47,194 bases of DNA, taken from Priapulus caudatus (Eukaryota; Priapulida; Priapulimorpha; Priapulimorphida; Priapulidae). The stretch's first letter is position 1; each line of letters opens with the position of its first letter. The stretch lies in assembly GCF_000485595.1 (NCBI RefSeq), contig NW_014577066.1, positions 854,113-901,306 of the forward strand, in the 5' to 3' direction. The translations under genes were made by a program, and so were the position numbers. Positions 1 through 11,300 of the stretch are shown here, in pieces. The notes under the pieces were generated by a model. The model had not been told where the DNA came from. It saw nothing but the letters and a program-made list of their open reading frames with translations, and ran no database searches.

Positions 1-80
1 GCTACGGGTACGGCAGGCGTATCTTAATTTTTCGAGGCTGGGGGTACGGCCGTCCATTCGCTTTCATACTTAACGAGACA

Positions 81-91
81 AAGATGGCGGC
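81..91 (+). promoter_or_regulatory. YY1-type core promoter motif
   Basis: The 11 bases read AAGATGGCGGC, the canonical YY1 binding word that in animals often sits at or just downstream of transcription starts. It lies about 1.5 kb upstream of the dynamitin start codon. It may mark a 5' UTR exon of that gene, because a splice-acceptor-like sequence precedes the coding exon. The motif is seen directly; its use as a promoter is inference. Confidence 0.4.
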
Positions 92-159
92 GGTGACGCC
101 AGATTTCGAAATAACGCCTTGGGAAATAAATTCACGATTTGAGAGTTTAGATGAGCTAG

Positions 160-222
160 AACCCTAACCCTAACCCTAACCCTAACCATAACCCTAAACC
201 TAACCCTAATCCTAACCCTAAC
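160..222 (+). repeat. Interstitial telomere-type repeat (CCCTAA)n
   Basis: About ten 6-base CCCTAA units, several perfect and some degenerate (CCATAA, CCCTAAA, CCTAAT), run without interruption. The C-rich strand reads left to right, the orientation of a left chromosome end, but about 160 bp of ordinary sequence lie to its left. It therefore looks like an interstitial or subtelomeric tract. It sits about 50 bp from the truncated left end of a foldback element. Confidence 0.8.
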
Positions 223-272
223 GCCAAAAAGGGGGTTCAACGACCGACGGCTACCGTACCTCCAGCCACTGC

Positions 273-1112
273 GTAAATATATAGCAGGTGAGAAAGCGCG
301 ATCCCAAAAATTCGCTCGGCGCTCGCTGCATTTCTCACGATTTCAACACAAGTACACATCCAACAGCTTCCATCATTGTTTCTCCTTCAAGAACAGTGTT
401 CACTTGTTATAAAAACATAATGTCTCTGTTCGTAACCGAGCTGTGTCACGCGAAATCACACAAAGACGAAATTCTCGCGTTTGCTCCCGTTGCGCAGTTT
501 ATGTAAATGGCTGTCAGAATCAGGAAACGCCCACCGGCGCTCTTCGTGACCTCATTCTTACGCTGCAACGTTTTTGCAACGCTTTACTGGCGGCTTTGAC
601 GAGGCTAGTACGGGAGTTGGAAAGCAGCGTGGTAGTTTCCCAAAATGCAATGCGCCGCCTATAGCCCTGAATTTGCAGCCATTTACATAAACTGCGCAAC
701 GGAAGCGAACGCGAGAATTTCGCCAGTCTTTGTGTGATTTCGCGTGACACAGCTCGGTTACGAACACAGACAGTATGTTTTTATAACAAGTAAACACTGT
801 TCTTGAAATAGAAATAAAGATGTCCAGAGTAGAATGGTTGAATATTTGTGTTGTATTCGTGTGAAATCAATCGAGTGTCGAGCGAATTTTGGCAGCACGC
901 TTTCCTACCTGCTATATATTTATGTGTCAGTGTGCAGCGGCAGCAATGGCAGCAGCCATTGTTTGTTGTAGATGAGCATTTGGATGGCATTTACAGGAAA
1001 TTGTCGGCAATAATAGGTGAAAGAGAGTATAGAAACATTAAGACTTTGGTAGTAAATAGATTTCGTATTTATTTAGCACTATATTTTATTGAAACGCTCC
1101 AAATGCCTGTGG
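273..1112. mobile_element. Foldback (long inverted repeat) element, family A copy 1
   Basis: The left arm (about 273-513) is the diverged reverse complement of about 676-925, giving inverted arms of roughly 240 bp around a loop of about 160 bp. The right side continues to about 1112 with sequence (GACTTTGGTA..., ending ATGCCTGTGG) that matches family A copy 2 near 22070-22150. The left arm lacks this outer part, so the copy looks truncated on the left, close to the telomere-type tract. No transposase-like ORF is present; the small ORFs here are products of the inverted repeat. Confidence 0.7.
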
Positions 1113-1556
1113 TACTAACTTAGTAAGTGTAAGCGCTTTCACAAATTTTGCACATACTATTACAGAAAACTCAAGTCCTCGGCAATCATATTGCTTTTAA
1201 CACTGACTTCTATAGCCTATAGAGTATAGGCTCTCTTTACGTTTATTTACTCTAAATTAACGTCTTCCGAGTTAATCTGGACATAGAGCCACTGTCAGTG
1301 ACGACTGTCAGTGGTTATCTTCATTAACGTTCAAACTATTGCCGTTTAACTAATAATATTCCAATCACTAAATCAGAATCGGGAGTTGGAATACGTGTGA
1401 CAACATGTACGAATATAAATGTGACCACGGGCACAGCTATGATGTTACCGTGGACACCAACCCATTTAACCAATGCTGAATGCTATTCTACGCTATTCAA
1501 TGCTGTGTGTATCCACGCTAATACTTACCCTCGACTCTTTTTGATTGATCGCCATT

Positions 1557-1568
1557 TTGCTTCTCTAG
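1557..1568 (+). other. Candidate 3' splice site of a dynamitin 5' UTR intron
   Basis: A pyrimidine-rich stretch ending TTGCTTCTCTAG lies 67 bp upstream of the dynamitin ATG and resembles an intron acceptor. If used, the gene has at least one upstream non-coding exon while all coding sequence is in one exon. The signal is seen; splicing is inferred, and the matching donor is not identified. Confidence 0.35.
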
Positions 1569-1635
1569 GAATTAACGCGAACGTCTACGAGCGCCAGCGA
1601 CCAACGCAGCAGTGCACAGCGACTCACTCAGCGAG

Positions 1636-2853
1636 ATGGCCGATCCGAAGTATGCTGGCCTGCCGGGCATTGCCGTCGGCGAACCCGACGTCTATGAGAC
1701 GGGCGACCTTCCAGAGGACGACCAGCACCGGCAAGCGGCCGGCGCCGCCGACGACAGCAGCGAGAGCGTCGAGAGGATCGACATCAAGGCCGGCGACGCC
1801 TTCAGCAAGTTCAAGGGCAAGAGCGTTGACGGCGCCGGGGTCGACTTCTCGGAGACGGCGGCCGCCGCGCGGCCCAACCGCGGCTACTACGCCGACAAGG
1901 CCGAGTACGAGCTGTCGGGCGGCGAGCTGCGGCGCGAGCGCGAGACACCCGCGCAGAAGCACCAGCGGCTGCAGCTGGAGATGCGCGAGCTCGCCGACGA
2001 AGTACGGCAGGCGGAGGAGGCGGTGCGCGGCGACGGCGGCGACAAGTCGAGTCCCGTGCTCGTCGCCAAGCAGGTGGAGTACCTGCAGCGGCAGCTAGCC
2101 GACCTGCAGCTCGAGACCGTGCTCGGCTCGCAGGCCGTCGTCGACAGCTCCGACCCGCAGGGGGCGCTGCAGCGCAAGCTCATCAGCCAGATCGAGGCGT
2201 TCAAGGCGGCGACAACGAAGACGGCGGCGGCCGCGGCGGCGCCCCCTAGCGAGGACCACATCATCTACGAGCTGTACTATAAGCCGGAGCAGGCGCGCTT
2301 CAGCCAGGCGGCGAAGGTGGCTGACCTCGAGGCGCGTCTCGAGCGTCTCGAGGCATCGATCGGCGGTGCGCCGGACACGCTGTCGGCGCTCTGCCAGGAG
2401 GCGGAGGGCCGCAGCCTCGTCGAGGTGTCGCGCGTGCTCGCGGGCAAGCTGGCGCTGCTCGAGCCGGCCAACCTCGACCAGGTTGAGGGCCGGCTGCAGG
2501 CGATGAACCAGAAGCTGAAGCAGATCGCCGACAAGCGGTCGGTCGTCGAGGACGCGGACGCGGTGAACCGCGTTGCCGCGCTCTACGAGCTGATGATGCG
2601 CTGGGAGCAGACGACCGCGTGCCTGCCGGCCGTCGTCGAGCGCATGTCTGCGCTCAAGGACCTGCACGAGCAGGCGCTGCAGTTCAGCCAGGCGCTCAGC
2701 TACCTGGACAGCGTGCAGCAGCAGCTCGCGTCGAGCCTGCACGCGAACGAGGCGCAGCTGAAGACGGTCAGCGGCACGTTCAGTGACAACATGGCCGCGA
2801 TCAGATCCAACTGCGAGAGCCTGGACTCGCGCCTGAAGGTGCTGAACAAGTGA
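1636..2853 (+). CDS. DCTN2: Dynactin subunit 2 (dynamitin, p50)
   Basis: Encodes 405 residues, the length expected for dynamitin (about 400 in vertebrates). Dynamitin is the p50 subunit of dynactin, the cofactor of cytoplasmic dynein. It forms the shoulder joining the p150Glued arm to the Arp1 filament. The N-terminus MADPKYAGLPGIAVGEPDVY and the following YETGDLPEDDQ are the conserved Arp1-contacting segment. A low-complexity linker and several coiled-coil stretches follow (about residues 105-145, 220-250, 285-400, heptad-like and Gln/Leu/Glu rich). Landmarks such as SQAAKVADLEARLERLE and LHEQALQFSQ are family-typical. I chose the ATG at 1636, not the upstream in-frame GTG, because it starts the conserved N-terminus and has G at -3 and +4. 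The whole coding region is one exon, unlike multi-exon vertebrate DCTN2. Third positions are very GC-rich compared with the flanks. It converges on the FAM193 gene downstream. Confidence 0.96.
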   Translation: MADPKYAGLPGIAVGEPDVYETGDLPEDDQHRQAAGAADDSSESVERIDIKAGDAFSKFKGKSVDGAGVDFSETAAAARPNRGYYADKAEYELSGGELRRERETPAQKHQRLQLEMRELADEVRQAEEAVRGDGGDKSSPVLVAKQVEYLQRQLADLQLETVLGSQAVVDSSDPQGALQRKLISQIEAFKAATTKTAAAAAAPPSEDHIIYELYYKPEQARFSQAAKVADLEARLERLEASIGGAPDTLSALCQEAEGRSLVEVSRVLAGKLALLEPANLDQVEGRLQAMNQKLKQIADKRSVVEDADAVNRVAALYELMMRWEQTTACLPAVVERMSALKDLHEQALQFSQALSYLDSVQQQLASSLHANEAQLKTVSGTFSDNMAAIRSNCESLDSRLKVLNK

Positions 2854-3683
2854 ACGTGTCGGACTGGAGAGATGCGCATATGATACGCAGCTGCATTGCT
2901 TGCCGCTAATGTAATGCATGGATTTTTTGCGATGTAGCGCAGGTTAATACTATAAATGATTTCGTCACTTTCGGGCTGGGATTGGTTGTTCCTGTAATCT
3001 CTCATGTGCTGCCCATAACCTGACATGGTCACCATGCACGCATGTATCTAGGCATTGATGCACATGTCTTTATATAATATATAGATGAATTATATAAAAT
3101 GCTACATCTAAATACTTCACCCCCTTCGTACTGCTGATTTGCAGGGGAATCATTATTGTATGTTTTTCATCATGATCATTTTTGCACATGTCCAGGTAAA
3201 ATATATTATACACATTCTATCTTTATTTATTAAGTTCAAAGTGTTCAAGTTTGTTATGTAAACTTTTGGTGGCTAAACTTCTGTGTCCTACCAATTGTGT
3301 GTTTAATTTGAACAAACATTTGACATCTATGTAGCTTTGCTTTATATGTGCGGTGCCAAGAGGTATACATGTGTTAAAAAACTGCAGTACAATGTATGTG
3401 AAGAATAGTGCAGTACAATTTCTGAACGTGGGATTGAGACATCTGAAAGGGATAAAAATTTAACATTTGAAGAGCAGATATATATTAACTTGTCGTGTGC
3501 TTTACACTTGATCGTTGATGGACTGGTACACCAAGCATAGCTTGATTCCTTGCATCTGCAGGTGCTAATTAATGTTTAAACTAAATTCTTACAAGGCAGG
3601 TCGGGTAGTCCTGACCTGTCAAAAATGTGTGAGATTTAGTCGTTTTGAAACGGAATCGTGCATTTGCGACTATTATGATAAGG

Positions 3684-3729
3684 TCAGGAGTAGATAATAG
3701 AAGATAGATCTTCTATTATCTACTCCTGA
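3684..3729. repeat. Perfect 22-bp-arm palindrome (snapback repeat P1)
   Basis: A left arm beginning TCAGGAGTAGATAATAGAAG at 3684-3705 is followed by AG and an exact reverse complement at 3708-3729. It lies within the presumed dynamitin 3' UTR and would form a 22-bp RNA hairpin with a 2-nt loop. Its ends resemble two other palindromes in this window (30034-30071 and 41917-41958). Confidence 0.9.
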
Positions 3730-3794
3730 AAAGGTGATGGTCATTTTGCAGTGTTACCTATCTGGTCGTGTTAATACGGTGTAAGCAAAGTAAA

Positions 3795-3800
3795 AATAAA
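3795..3800 (+). terminator. Candidate poly(A) signal of DCTN2
   Basis: AATAAA, 942 bp past the dynamitin stop, in an AT-rich region. It faces the FAM193 candidate poly(A) signal about 125 bp further on. Confidence 0.5.
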
Positions 3801-3924
3801 GACTGTGAACTAGTCATATATGTCTACCACATTGTCTCTGTACTCGTAATGACAACCGTTGGGACGACACAACAAAATTGTCACAAGACAATCGCAAACA
3901 ACGATTCATAATTGCATGTAAAAA

Positions 3925-3930
3925 TTTATT
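3925..3930 (-). terminator. Candidate poly(A) signal of FAM193
   Basis: TTTATT on the plus strand is AATAAA on the minus strand, about 1.2 kb past the FAM193 stop codon at 5151. It is the best-placed canonical signal before the dynamitin transcript end. Confidence 0.4.
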
Positions 3931-5150
3931 TTTAGAAAGGCAACTCCAGAAACGGGAGAAAACGCACAATCGTTATTTGTCGTGCACTAACCGCCGAGTA
4001 AAAGCAAAATGAAAATGTCCCGCTGTGCTGCGTACATTCTCTTGCTGCGCCATTCGGCAATGCGCAAGCTAGCACCGCCGACGCCATATTAAAATCTGTC
4101 TGATGCGAGAAGTCCTACATTGTAGACCTCATTGCCACCGCACATAACACACGAAACGTAGACCGTACACCCGAAGACAACAATCTGGTGGGAGGGTGGT
4201 GGAGAGCAAACTTGGGATTTGCAAAAACCCAAAACGAAAGCCACATACAAGTGCACGCGACTTCTTCAAGTTGAACAATCATTGCCATGGTAACAAGGCA
4301 GCTATGCTAGCTGTGCCTTCTGTAATCGTAACACGCCGTCTCCCTTTCCGATGACGGTACCTTAATAACATGCACATCGGCACCCACACAGGTTACACTT
4401 TGGATTGCATAAACTTTTACGCTTGCAAAATCACTTTCAGTAAATGGAACGTGGTTTCAAGTAAAAAATATGTTTATAGCATTATTATCGAGTAAGACAA
4501 AAGCACGACGATCTAGCTAGCCTACATACAGTATACAACCTACTTCCAACAGATCTTTAACAGCGTCACCTGGTTCACTTTAATAATTCAACATAAATGC
4601 TAAAGTGTAAATATTAGATGCAGCGGTTACCACCTTGACCGAATGACACACATTAGCATACAGCCACGCGAGGTATTGCTCACGTTCAGTAAGCTGATAT
4701 AATGCATATAAATAAAATATAAATAGTTGATCTTACATTGTCATCATTCTAACAGAAAAACAAAGTGTGTTTCTGTTTGCTCATGAATGCTGCATTTGGC
4801 AATGGAAAAACCGAGACGGTCAGATTGTGATGCATTGCAATGTGTGCAACAAGTGGATTCTCTACCGGGATATGCCGTGTCAAGGCACCCGTGCCGTCTC
4901 ACACACGGATATAGCAGTCTAGATCGGCGAACGCATGCAATCTCCTCTACTCTTCGCATGGCTGTGCACTACAAAATTCTAATAGCTGTCTAAGAGCTCC
5001 TCGTATTTATACTAAAGGCACATTATTACATTCCTGCACGGTAACGAACTCAAGCACAGTGTCCATCCTCCGGTCGCACGGCAGGCAGATCGGTCGCCAC
5101 CGACGGGTGGCGCCACCTATCCAATAATACGGTTAATACGGCGAATAAGG

Positions 5151-5338
5151 CTAGTTGCTGCAGCTCATGGCCGACACCTTCTTCTTAAAGACGCTGCTGC
5201 AGTCAAGCTTGACCTTGACCTTGGCGCGATCGGGCTGCGGCTCGGCGCTGAAGCAGAACTTCTTGAAGGCCTCCAGCTCCTTCTCGAAGTCATCGAGCTC
5301 CGAGAGCTCCTCCTCGTTCTTCGGCCGAAAGATGTCGT
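5151..5338 (-). CDS. FAM193A: FAM193 terminal exon (FAM193 C-terminal domain)
   Basis: It starts after the acceptor TTATTGCAG, with a split Asp codon, and encodes 61 residues plus TAG. The conserved FAM193 C-terminal signature is visible: DDIFRPK, an acidic stretch, then ELEAFKKFCFSAEPQP and a Lys-rich tail. This was the first clear family identifier for the whole gene. Confidence 0.93.
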
Positions 5339-8300
5339 CTGCAATAACGACGGTGATCCCGTTAAGAGGTGACGTCACGTCGCGTGCGCTCACTATACCG
5401 TATGCATAACTTCGTAGCAAAGTACATTCCCTCGGCAGGGGGAACTTAGGGGCCTACATTGCCTACTGTTCCCTGTCCCTCCCAGTTATCATTTCCATGA
5501 CTTGTAACGAAAAGTGGTCATGCTACTGTGATTCTTTCATCGACTGAGATTGAGATAAGCAGTTACGTGCATAACTCACGACGAGTGAGATAATAATAAT
5601 TTCAAAATTTAATAAAATTCTATAAATTAATATATGAATTGTAAAAAATTTATTTATGTATAAATATATAAACGAAATTACAAAGTTATAAAGAAATTAC
5701 CGATAGATGTATTGCCGGCAGGTCCTGGGCCAGATCCCTTGCCTTTCCGCTTGCCAACATTACTCTAAACAAATGAAAAGTAACACGTTAAACAAGCAGC
5801 ACCGACTTCTTCCTTGTTCCTTACATCTCTTATAATTTTCTTGTTTTTACATGATCTCTAAATACTTTCTGGTGCACCATTGTATCGAGATGAGACAGGT
5901 TATAGACAAGCATGTCTGTGGCTCTCGAGGTTGTATTCTCCATTGTACTGTAGATGAGCTAAAGCTTTCGGTACCAAAGCTTTACTCAGACATTTTTCCA
6001 ATTAATGTTTCTTGTTGAATTAAATGCAATTGTGACCACACACACTACCTTTCCAGCTTTTGGCGGTGTGGAGGCTGAGGGCTGAGCATGATTTATCTGC
6101 ACCTGTGCAGGTTTCGCGGTCGTCGTATCCACTGGCAGCTGCGGAGAAGGCGTTGTCGACTGCTGCTTTGGGGGCTGCTCAGACTTTTTCTTCTTGTCCT
6201 TCTTTCGCTGCAACAATAACGTCGAAGGTTTTTCATTTGTATATACCTTCACTCTACTTATGTGTAGACATGTAACTATTCACTTACTGATTCCATAAAT
6301 AGTAATAATCAGCAAGTTCCATCATTAACTTGCAGGCTAAAACAAAATACCTGACCAAAAGTCGTCAGACGGCCTAAAATCATGTAATCTTCAGAGGGAA
6401 ATCAACGGTCCTCATTTCTCTGTGACTGTTCACGTACAGTACAGACAAGATAACGACTATAGCTGTGAGTGAGTTAAATATCAAAACAAGACAGCAAGCG
6501 CAGTACTCTTCAAGTGAAGTTGCAAGACAAGCGAGAGACGAGGCAGAAACGACGTTTATATGAGCGTACCTGAGATGGGGTAGATGGAGCAGGACTAGGT
6601 GCAGTGTCAGGCTGAGATTCCAGCTTTTCGAGTGCGACCGAGTTCTGCTGGCGAGCAGGCCGCGCTTGTGTGACAGTAGATCTCACTCGTGCGGGCTGCT
6701 TCTGCGGCAGAGATACCTGCGCCAACGGCCTCTGCACATTCACCTGTCAGCAGGAAGGCAGCAGGGAATGAAAATGCCAGCATATGAAAACTCAACCTAC
6801 TATTCTCCGTAGTTACTCAATGTTAACACCATAATTAGTGATATTAATTAGTGATATCGGATCAGTGATCATCAGATTAGTGAAATTAAAATTACCGTGA
6901 AAAGCACGATTATCAAAACGTCACTAATCAAGTGCCAAATGCTGTCGCCAAGTTTTTACCCATTACCCTGTTCTGCAAATGTCTGTTAAGGAATACGCAC
7001 ACGCCCCTGGAAGGCTCAATGATCAAGACTTGATACGGTTTGCGTACGTACCACTGATGTGCTCCCCTGCTGCTTAACGAGTCCGTTTAGACGTGGCAGG
7101 GGTGTCGGTTTACCCTGCACGGGCTTGCCGACGATCTGGTAGCCGGGATTCATGTCGGGCCTCCTCGTCTCTCCGTTCTGCACGTCTCCGCCGCCGCTCC
7201 GCGCCGCTTCATTCGGTGACGGCTTCCTCCTCTTAGTCTGCTCGATGAATCCATCCTGCCGAGAGTTTTTGCTGCCGCTGCTGCTGTTGCTTGTGGCGGT
7301 GCTGCCACCACCTAGAGATAGAGCCTCGTGCTGTGGGCTCCTGCTGACGTTACGAGCAGGCACCTCCTGCCATGAGCTCTTGCTTGCATCTCTATTCGTG
7401 GCCATCTCGGCTCGTTGGTTCTTCGCTGCGCTCTGATCCATCGTCCCCTGGTGTAGATTTTTGCCATTGTCGAGGAGCTTCTTTCCAGTTTCGCCGGTTT
7501 CCAAGGCAACCGGATTTACGCTGCCGTTACTCGCCGTTGTAGCCTGTTTCGCTTTGCTTTTCTACAACAAAAAACACCGACTTTGGGTAATACACGTGAA
7601 ATGATACGATGGCTTACTGTGATCTCACCTTTATTCAAGATACGCTGTGCACTTGACTATGCTTTCACACTATGCTCTATTATATATCATATATTATTAT
7701 CTCATATTGGTTTTAGGATCAAACTCGGCAGCGCTGCACACAAACCTCTGCATTACTGTCCATTGTCTGCTGTTCGTCTGCCTCACCCTCTTCCTCTTCC
7801 TCCTCCTCTGCTTCTTCCTCTCCCATCTGAGACTTCTCCTTTAGTTCAGCCTACGAAGAATACCAATAAACACATCATCGTCATTACTAGTATTGTACTG
7901 AATATAATTTATATAGAATAACTTACTATGCAGATGGGAAGCACGGTCACATGCATGCACTTGCGCATGAATACCTGCCCACACACAGTGTAAACTGGTA
8001 GCATTACCTTTTTCTGCTTCTGCCGCGCTCTCTTCGCTGCCTTCTTCGATATCCGCTTCTCTCGGTCGGTCTGCTCGTTACCGACTGGCACGCCTTCTAT
8101 GAATGTCAGCAGGTCGGCGATGCTTTCCGTGCCACGCGGTGCCGACGAGTTGCGATCAGTGCTGTCGGATTTTTCTTGGTCGTTGTCCAGGACATTGTCT
8201 ACGTGCTCGCTCTGTGACATATCAAACTGTCATTGGCTTCGTTAAAAGTTTGCCCCAAGAACACACTAATTAGAATGAGGTTAAAGTATTGCAGTAGCAC

Positions 8301-11300
8301 CTCATGTTTGTCACACAGTGAAAGCAATTACGTGCCTAATTGCACTTCCACGTACTAACGGTAATTCGACTATTAGGACAAACAGGATCATGTACACTTC
8401 CTGCAGCTTCATGTGGTTGCTGTGCAAAACGAAACACTGCTTACCTTCCTGCGCGTGAGCCTCAATCGCAGCCTCTCCCGCATCTCCTCCTTCTTCCTGC
8501 TGATGGGTGTTGCAGCACCCTGCAGAGACGTCAGTAATTACACACGACATAATGATGAAACCAATGCTGGTCAGTCAGTAAACCCACGTAATAGAACACC
8601 GCCGAGAGGAAAACGTGAAACGGATGCTGTTGCGAAGCGGAAAAATGCATCGCCAAGAGAAGAACAACACCGGTGCAGGGTGCTTACATGCCGGCCGCGA
8701 ACTAACGTTGCCGAGACAAAAAACGATAAAAACGAATTGAGAGAAGTTGCTCTTCCTTCCCCTTCCCGCGTGACTCTGCCTCCACCCGTGCGACCCTGCC
8801 TGCGCCCTGGTGACCCTGCCCCCTCCCGTGTGACCCCGCCTCCGTGAGTGTGACCCTGCTTGCGCCCCGGCGACCCTGCCCCCTCCTGCCTGCCTGCGTG
8901 ACCCCGCCTCCACGCGTGCGACCCCGCCTCCACGTGTGCGACTCCGTCCCCTCCTGCGTGACCCCGCCTCCACGCGTGCGACCCCGCCCCTCCTGCGTGA
9001 CCCCGCCTCCATGCGTGTGACCCTGCCTGCGCCCCGGCGACCCTGCCCCCTCCTGCCTGCCTGCGTGACCCCGCCTCCATGCGTGCGACCCCGCCTCCAC
9101 GTGTGCGACTCCGCCCCCTCCTGCGTGACCCCGCCTCCACGCGTGCGACCCTGCCTGCGCCCCGGCGACCCTGCCTCTTCCCATGCAACGCTGCCGCCGC
9201 TGCGCGTGCGCGTACGTACCACGCCGTGCCCGAAGAACTCGCAGTAGTAGCAGTCGCACTGCTTGCCCTCCTTCTGCGACGAGCTCGTCGTCGACGTGCT
9301 CTTCTCCGAGCAGCTGTCGTCGACGTCGTCGTAGTCGCAGTGGCAGTCGGCGTTGCGACAACCAGAGAGCGCCGGCGGCACGTCGACGGCCTTCGGCGCG
9401 AGGCAGTGCTTGCGCTCGCACGGGTATGCAGAGGGCTCCGCGTGAGCGCGCGACTGCGCGAGCGCGCGGATCGCCTCCTCCTTCGCGACGCTCAGCGCGG
9501 CCGACTGGATCATCTCCGGCGTCAGGTTCGCCTGCAGCGCCTTCAGCTGACTGTGCACCGCTGACGTCTTGAACTCGCCGCACGGCTTGCCGGCGCCACC
9601 TGGCGGCGACTGCTGCTGCACGCACGACGATGACGTGTCGACGTAGTCATCGGGCGGCTCCTCCTCGCAGCCGTTATCAGTCGCCTGCTTGGGGGCGTTG
9701 TGGTCGCCGCTGCCGTCCTTGTGCAGGAATGAGCTCGCTTTGAGGATCTCGCTCTTTAGCAGGTGCAACTTGCACGAGCTGAGAAGGCTGCTGTAACGAG
9801 ATAATAACGATCATTATAATAATTAAAATAATAAGTTATTAATAATTATTATTAATAATAATTATAAATAATAATAATAAGTCAGGGTTACTCTACCACT
9901 CGCCACAAAATAGCCAATTGATACATTTTTTGTACTGGCTATAAAAACATTTAGACTGGCTTTTTTTGTGGCTAAAAGTGACCAAACTGGCTAATTGGCA
10001 ACTCACAGCAAGCAAAGATCCAGATTCTGACTCAACTGTACAGGCACCACAGAACCGAGATTCTTTGTATTTTGTTCAAGTAGGTAATTTATAATGAAAT
10101 TATGTGGACAAGAAATTGCTGCAAATTATTAACATTGGATACAAAAATGGTCAATTGGTTATTTTTTTGGCTACACTTTTCAATTTCCCAGAGTAACCCC
10201 TGATAACTATATGCAGTCTAATTAATCCCTGATATTAATTATCTGATGATTATCTTATTGTTTCTATGAGTAGTAAAATAGTAATAATAAATATGAGCCC
10301 TTAACTTTGAAACTTTAATTTCAATTAAAGAATAAGACACAGCTGAAGAGTTGAGGGCAAAACCTTAGCATGCGCGAAATTCTGAGATAAAAAATATTCT
10401 ATATGCCTCAAGAAATGCCATGGTTAGTGGCACAGCACTCATTGCACAACAAACTCTAGCTGAGAGAGCATCCTGTAGTGCATCAAGCACAACGTCAAGT
10501 TCCTCTTTTAAACCGAAAAGGAAATACCATACGCCACGTGCAAAATACGGTGTAATTCACCGGCATCAAGCAAAGCTTCTTTACTGCACACGAACTAACA
10601 ATGATAGCGTCGGTCACACGGAGAACACGCGTGTCTGCGACGGGGCAGCCGACCCCCCTCCCCCCTCCTGGGAGACAGCGCACCTGGTGTCATACCCGTT
10701 CTCCCAGTCTCCATAGGCGTGGTAGATGTGCTCCTGCAGCGCGTCACCGGTGTCCAGGTCCAGGCTGTACGGACGTCGCTTCTGAGTCTGTGCCGTGCCT
10801 GAAACCACGCATGGCGCGTCGTGAGCGCACACACTGCGATCGCCACACGCCCGTGGCATGTGCCCCGTCCCGAAACACCGTCGTCGCAAACCAACATCTG
10901 TGTTACTTACTGTCATCACCAGTCGAGAGTGAGTAACAAAGATGCTAGTTTGCAATGACACTAGCACCTGTATCACACACTAGCACCTGTATTACACGCT
11001 AGCCCTGTATCACACACTAGCACCTGTATCACACGCTAGCACCTTTATCACACACAAGCACTGTATCACACGCGCTAGCACATTTATCACACACAAGCAC
11101 TGTATCACACACTAGCACTGTATCACACACTAGCACCTGTATTACACGCTAGCACTGTATCACACACAAGCACTGTATCACACGCTAGCACCTTTATCAC
11201 ACACAAGCACTGTATCACATGCGCTAGCACATTTATCACAGGCTAACACCTGTATCACACACTAGCAACTGTATCACACACTAGCACCTGTATCACACGC

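Larger units (their letters stand above)
2854..5150. other. Convergent 3' UTRs of DCTN2 and FAM193
   Basis: This stretch has no coding exon I can support. 2854-3800 is AT-rich and probably the dynamitin 3' UTR. 3925-5150 is probably the FAM193 3' UTR on the other strand. The small ORFs near 4744-4993 have no family features and lie inside the presumed UTR. Confidence 0.55.

Noticed and set aside
2095-2919. 274-codon minus-strand ORF opposite dynamitin
   Set aside because: Antisense shadow of a GC-rich, well-identified coding exon; composition is Arg/Leu/Ala as expected from reverse reading, with no family features.
8571-9188. Long Gly/Arg/His-rich minus-strand ORFs and their plus-strand partners
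   Set aside because: Translations of the GC-rich minisatellite in FAM193 intron 17; three frames are open at once and conserved FAM193 exons splice around it.
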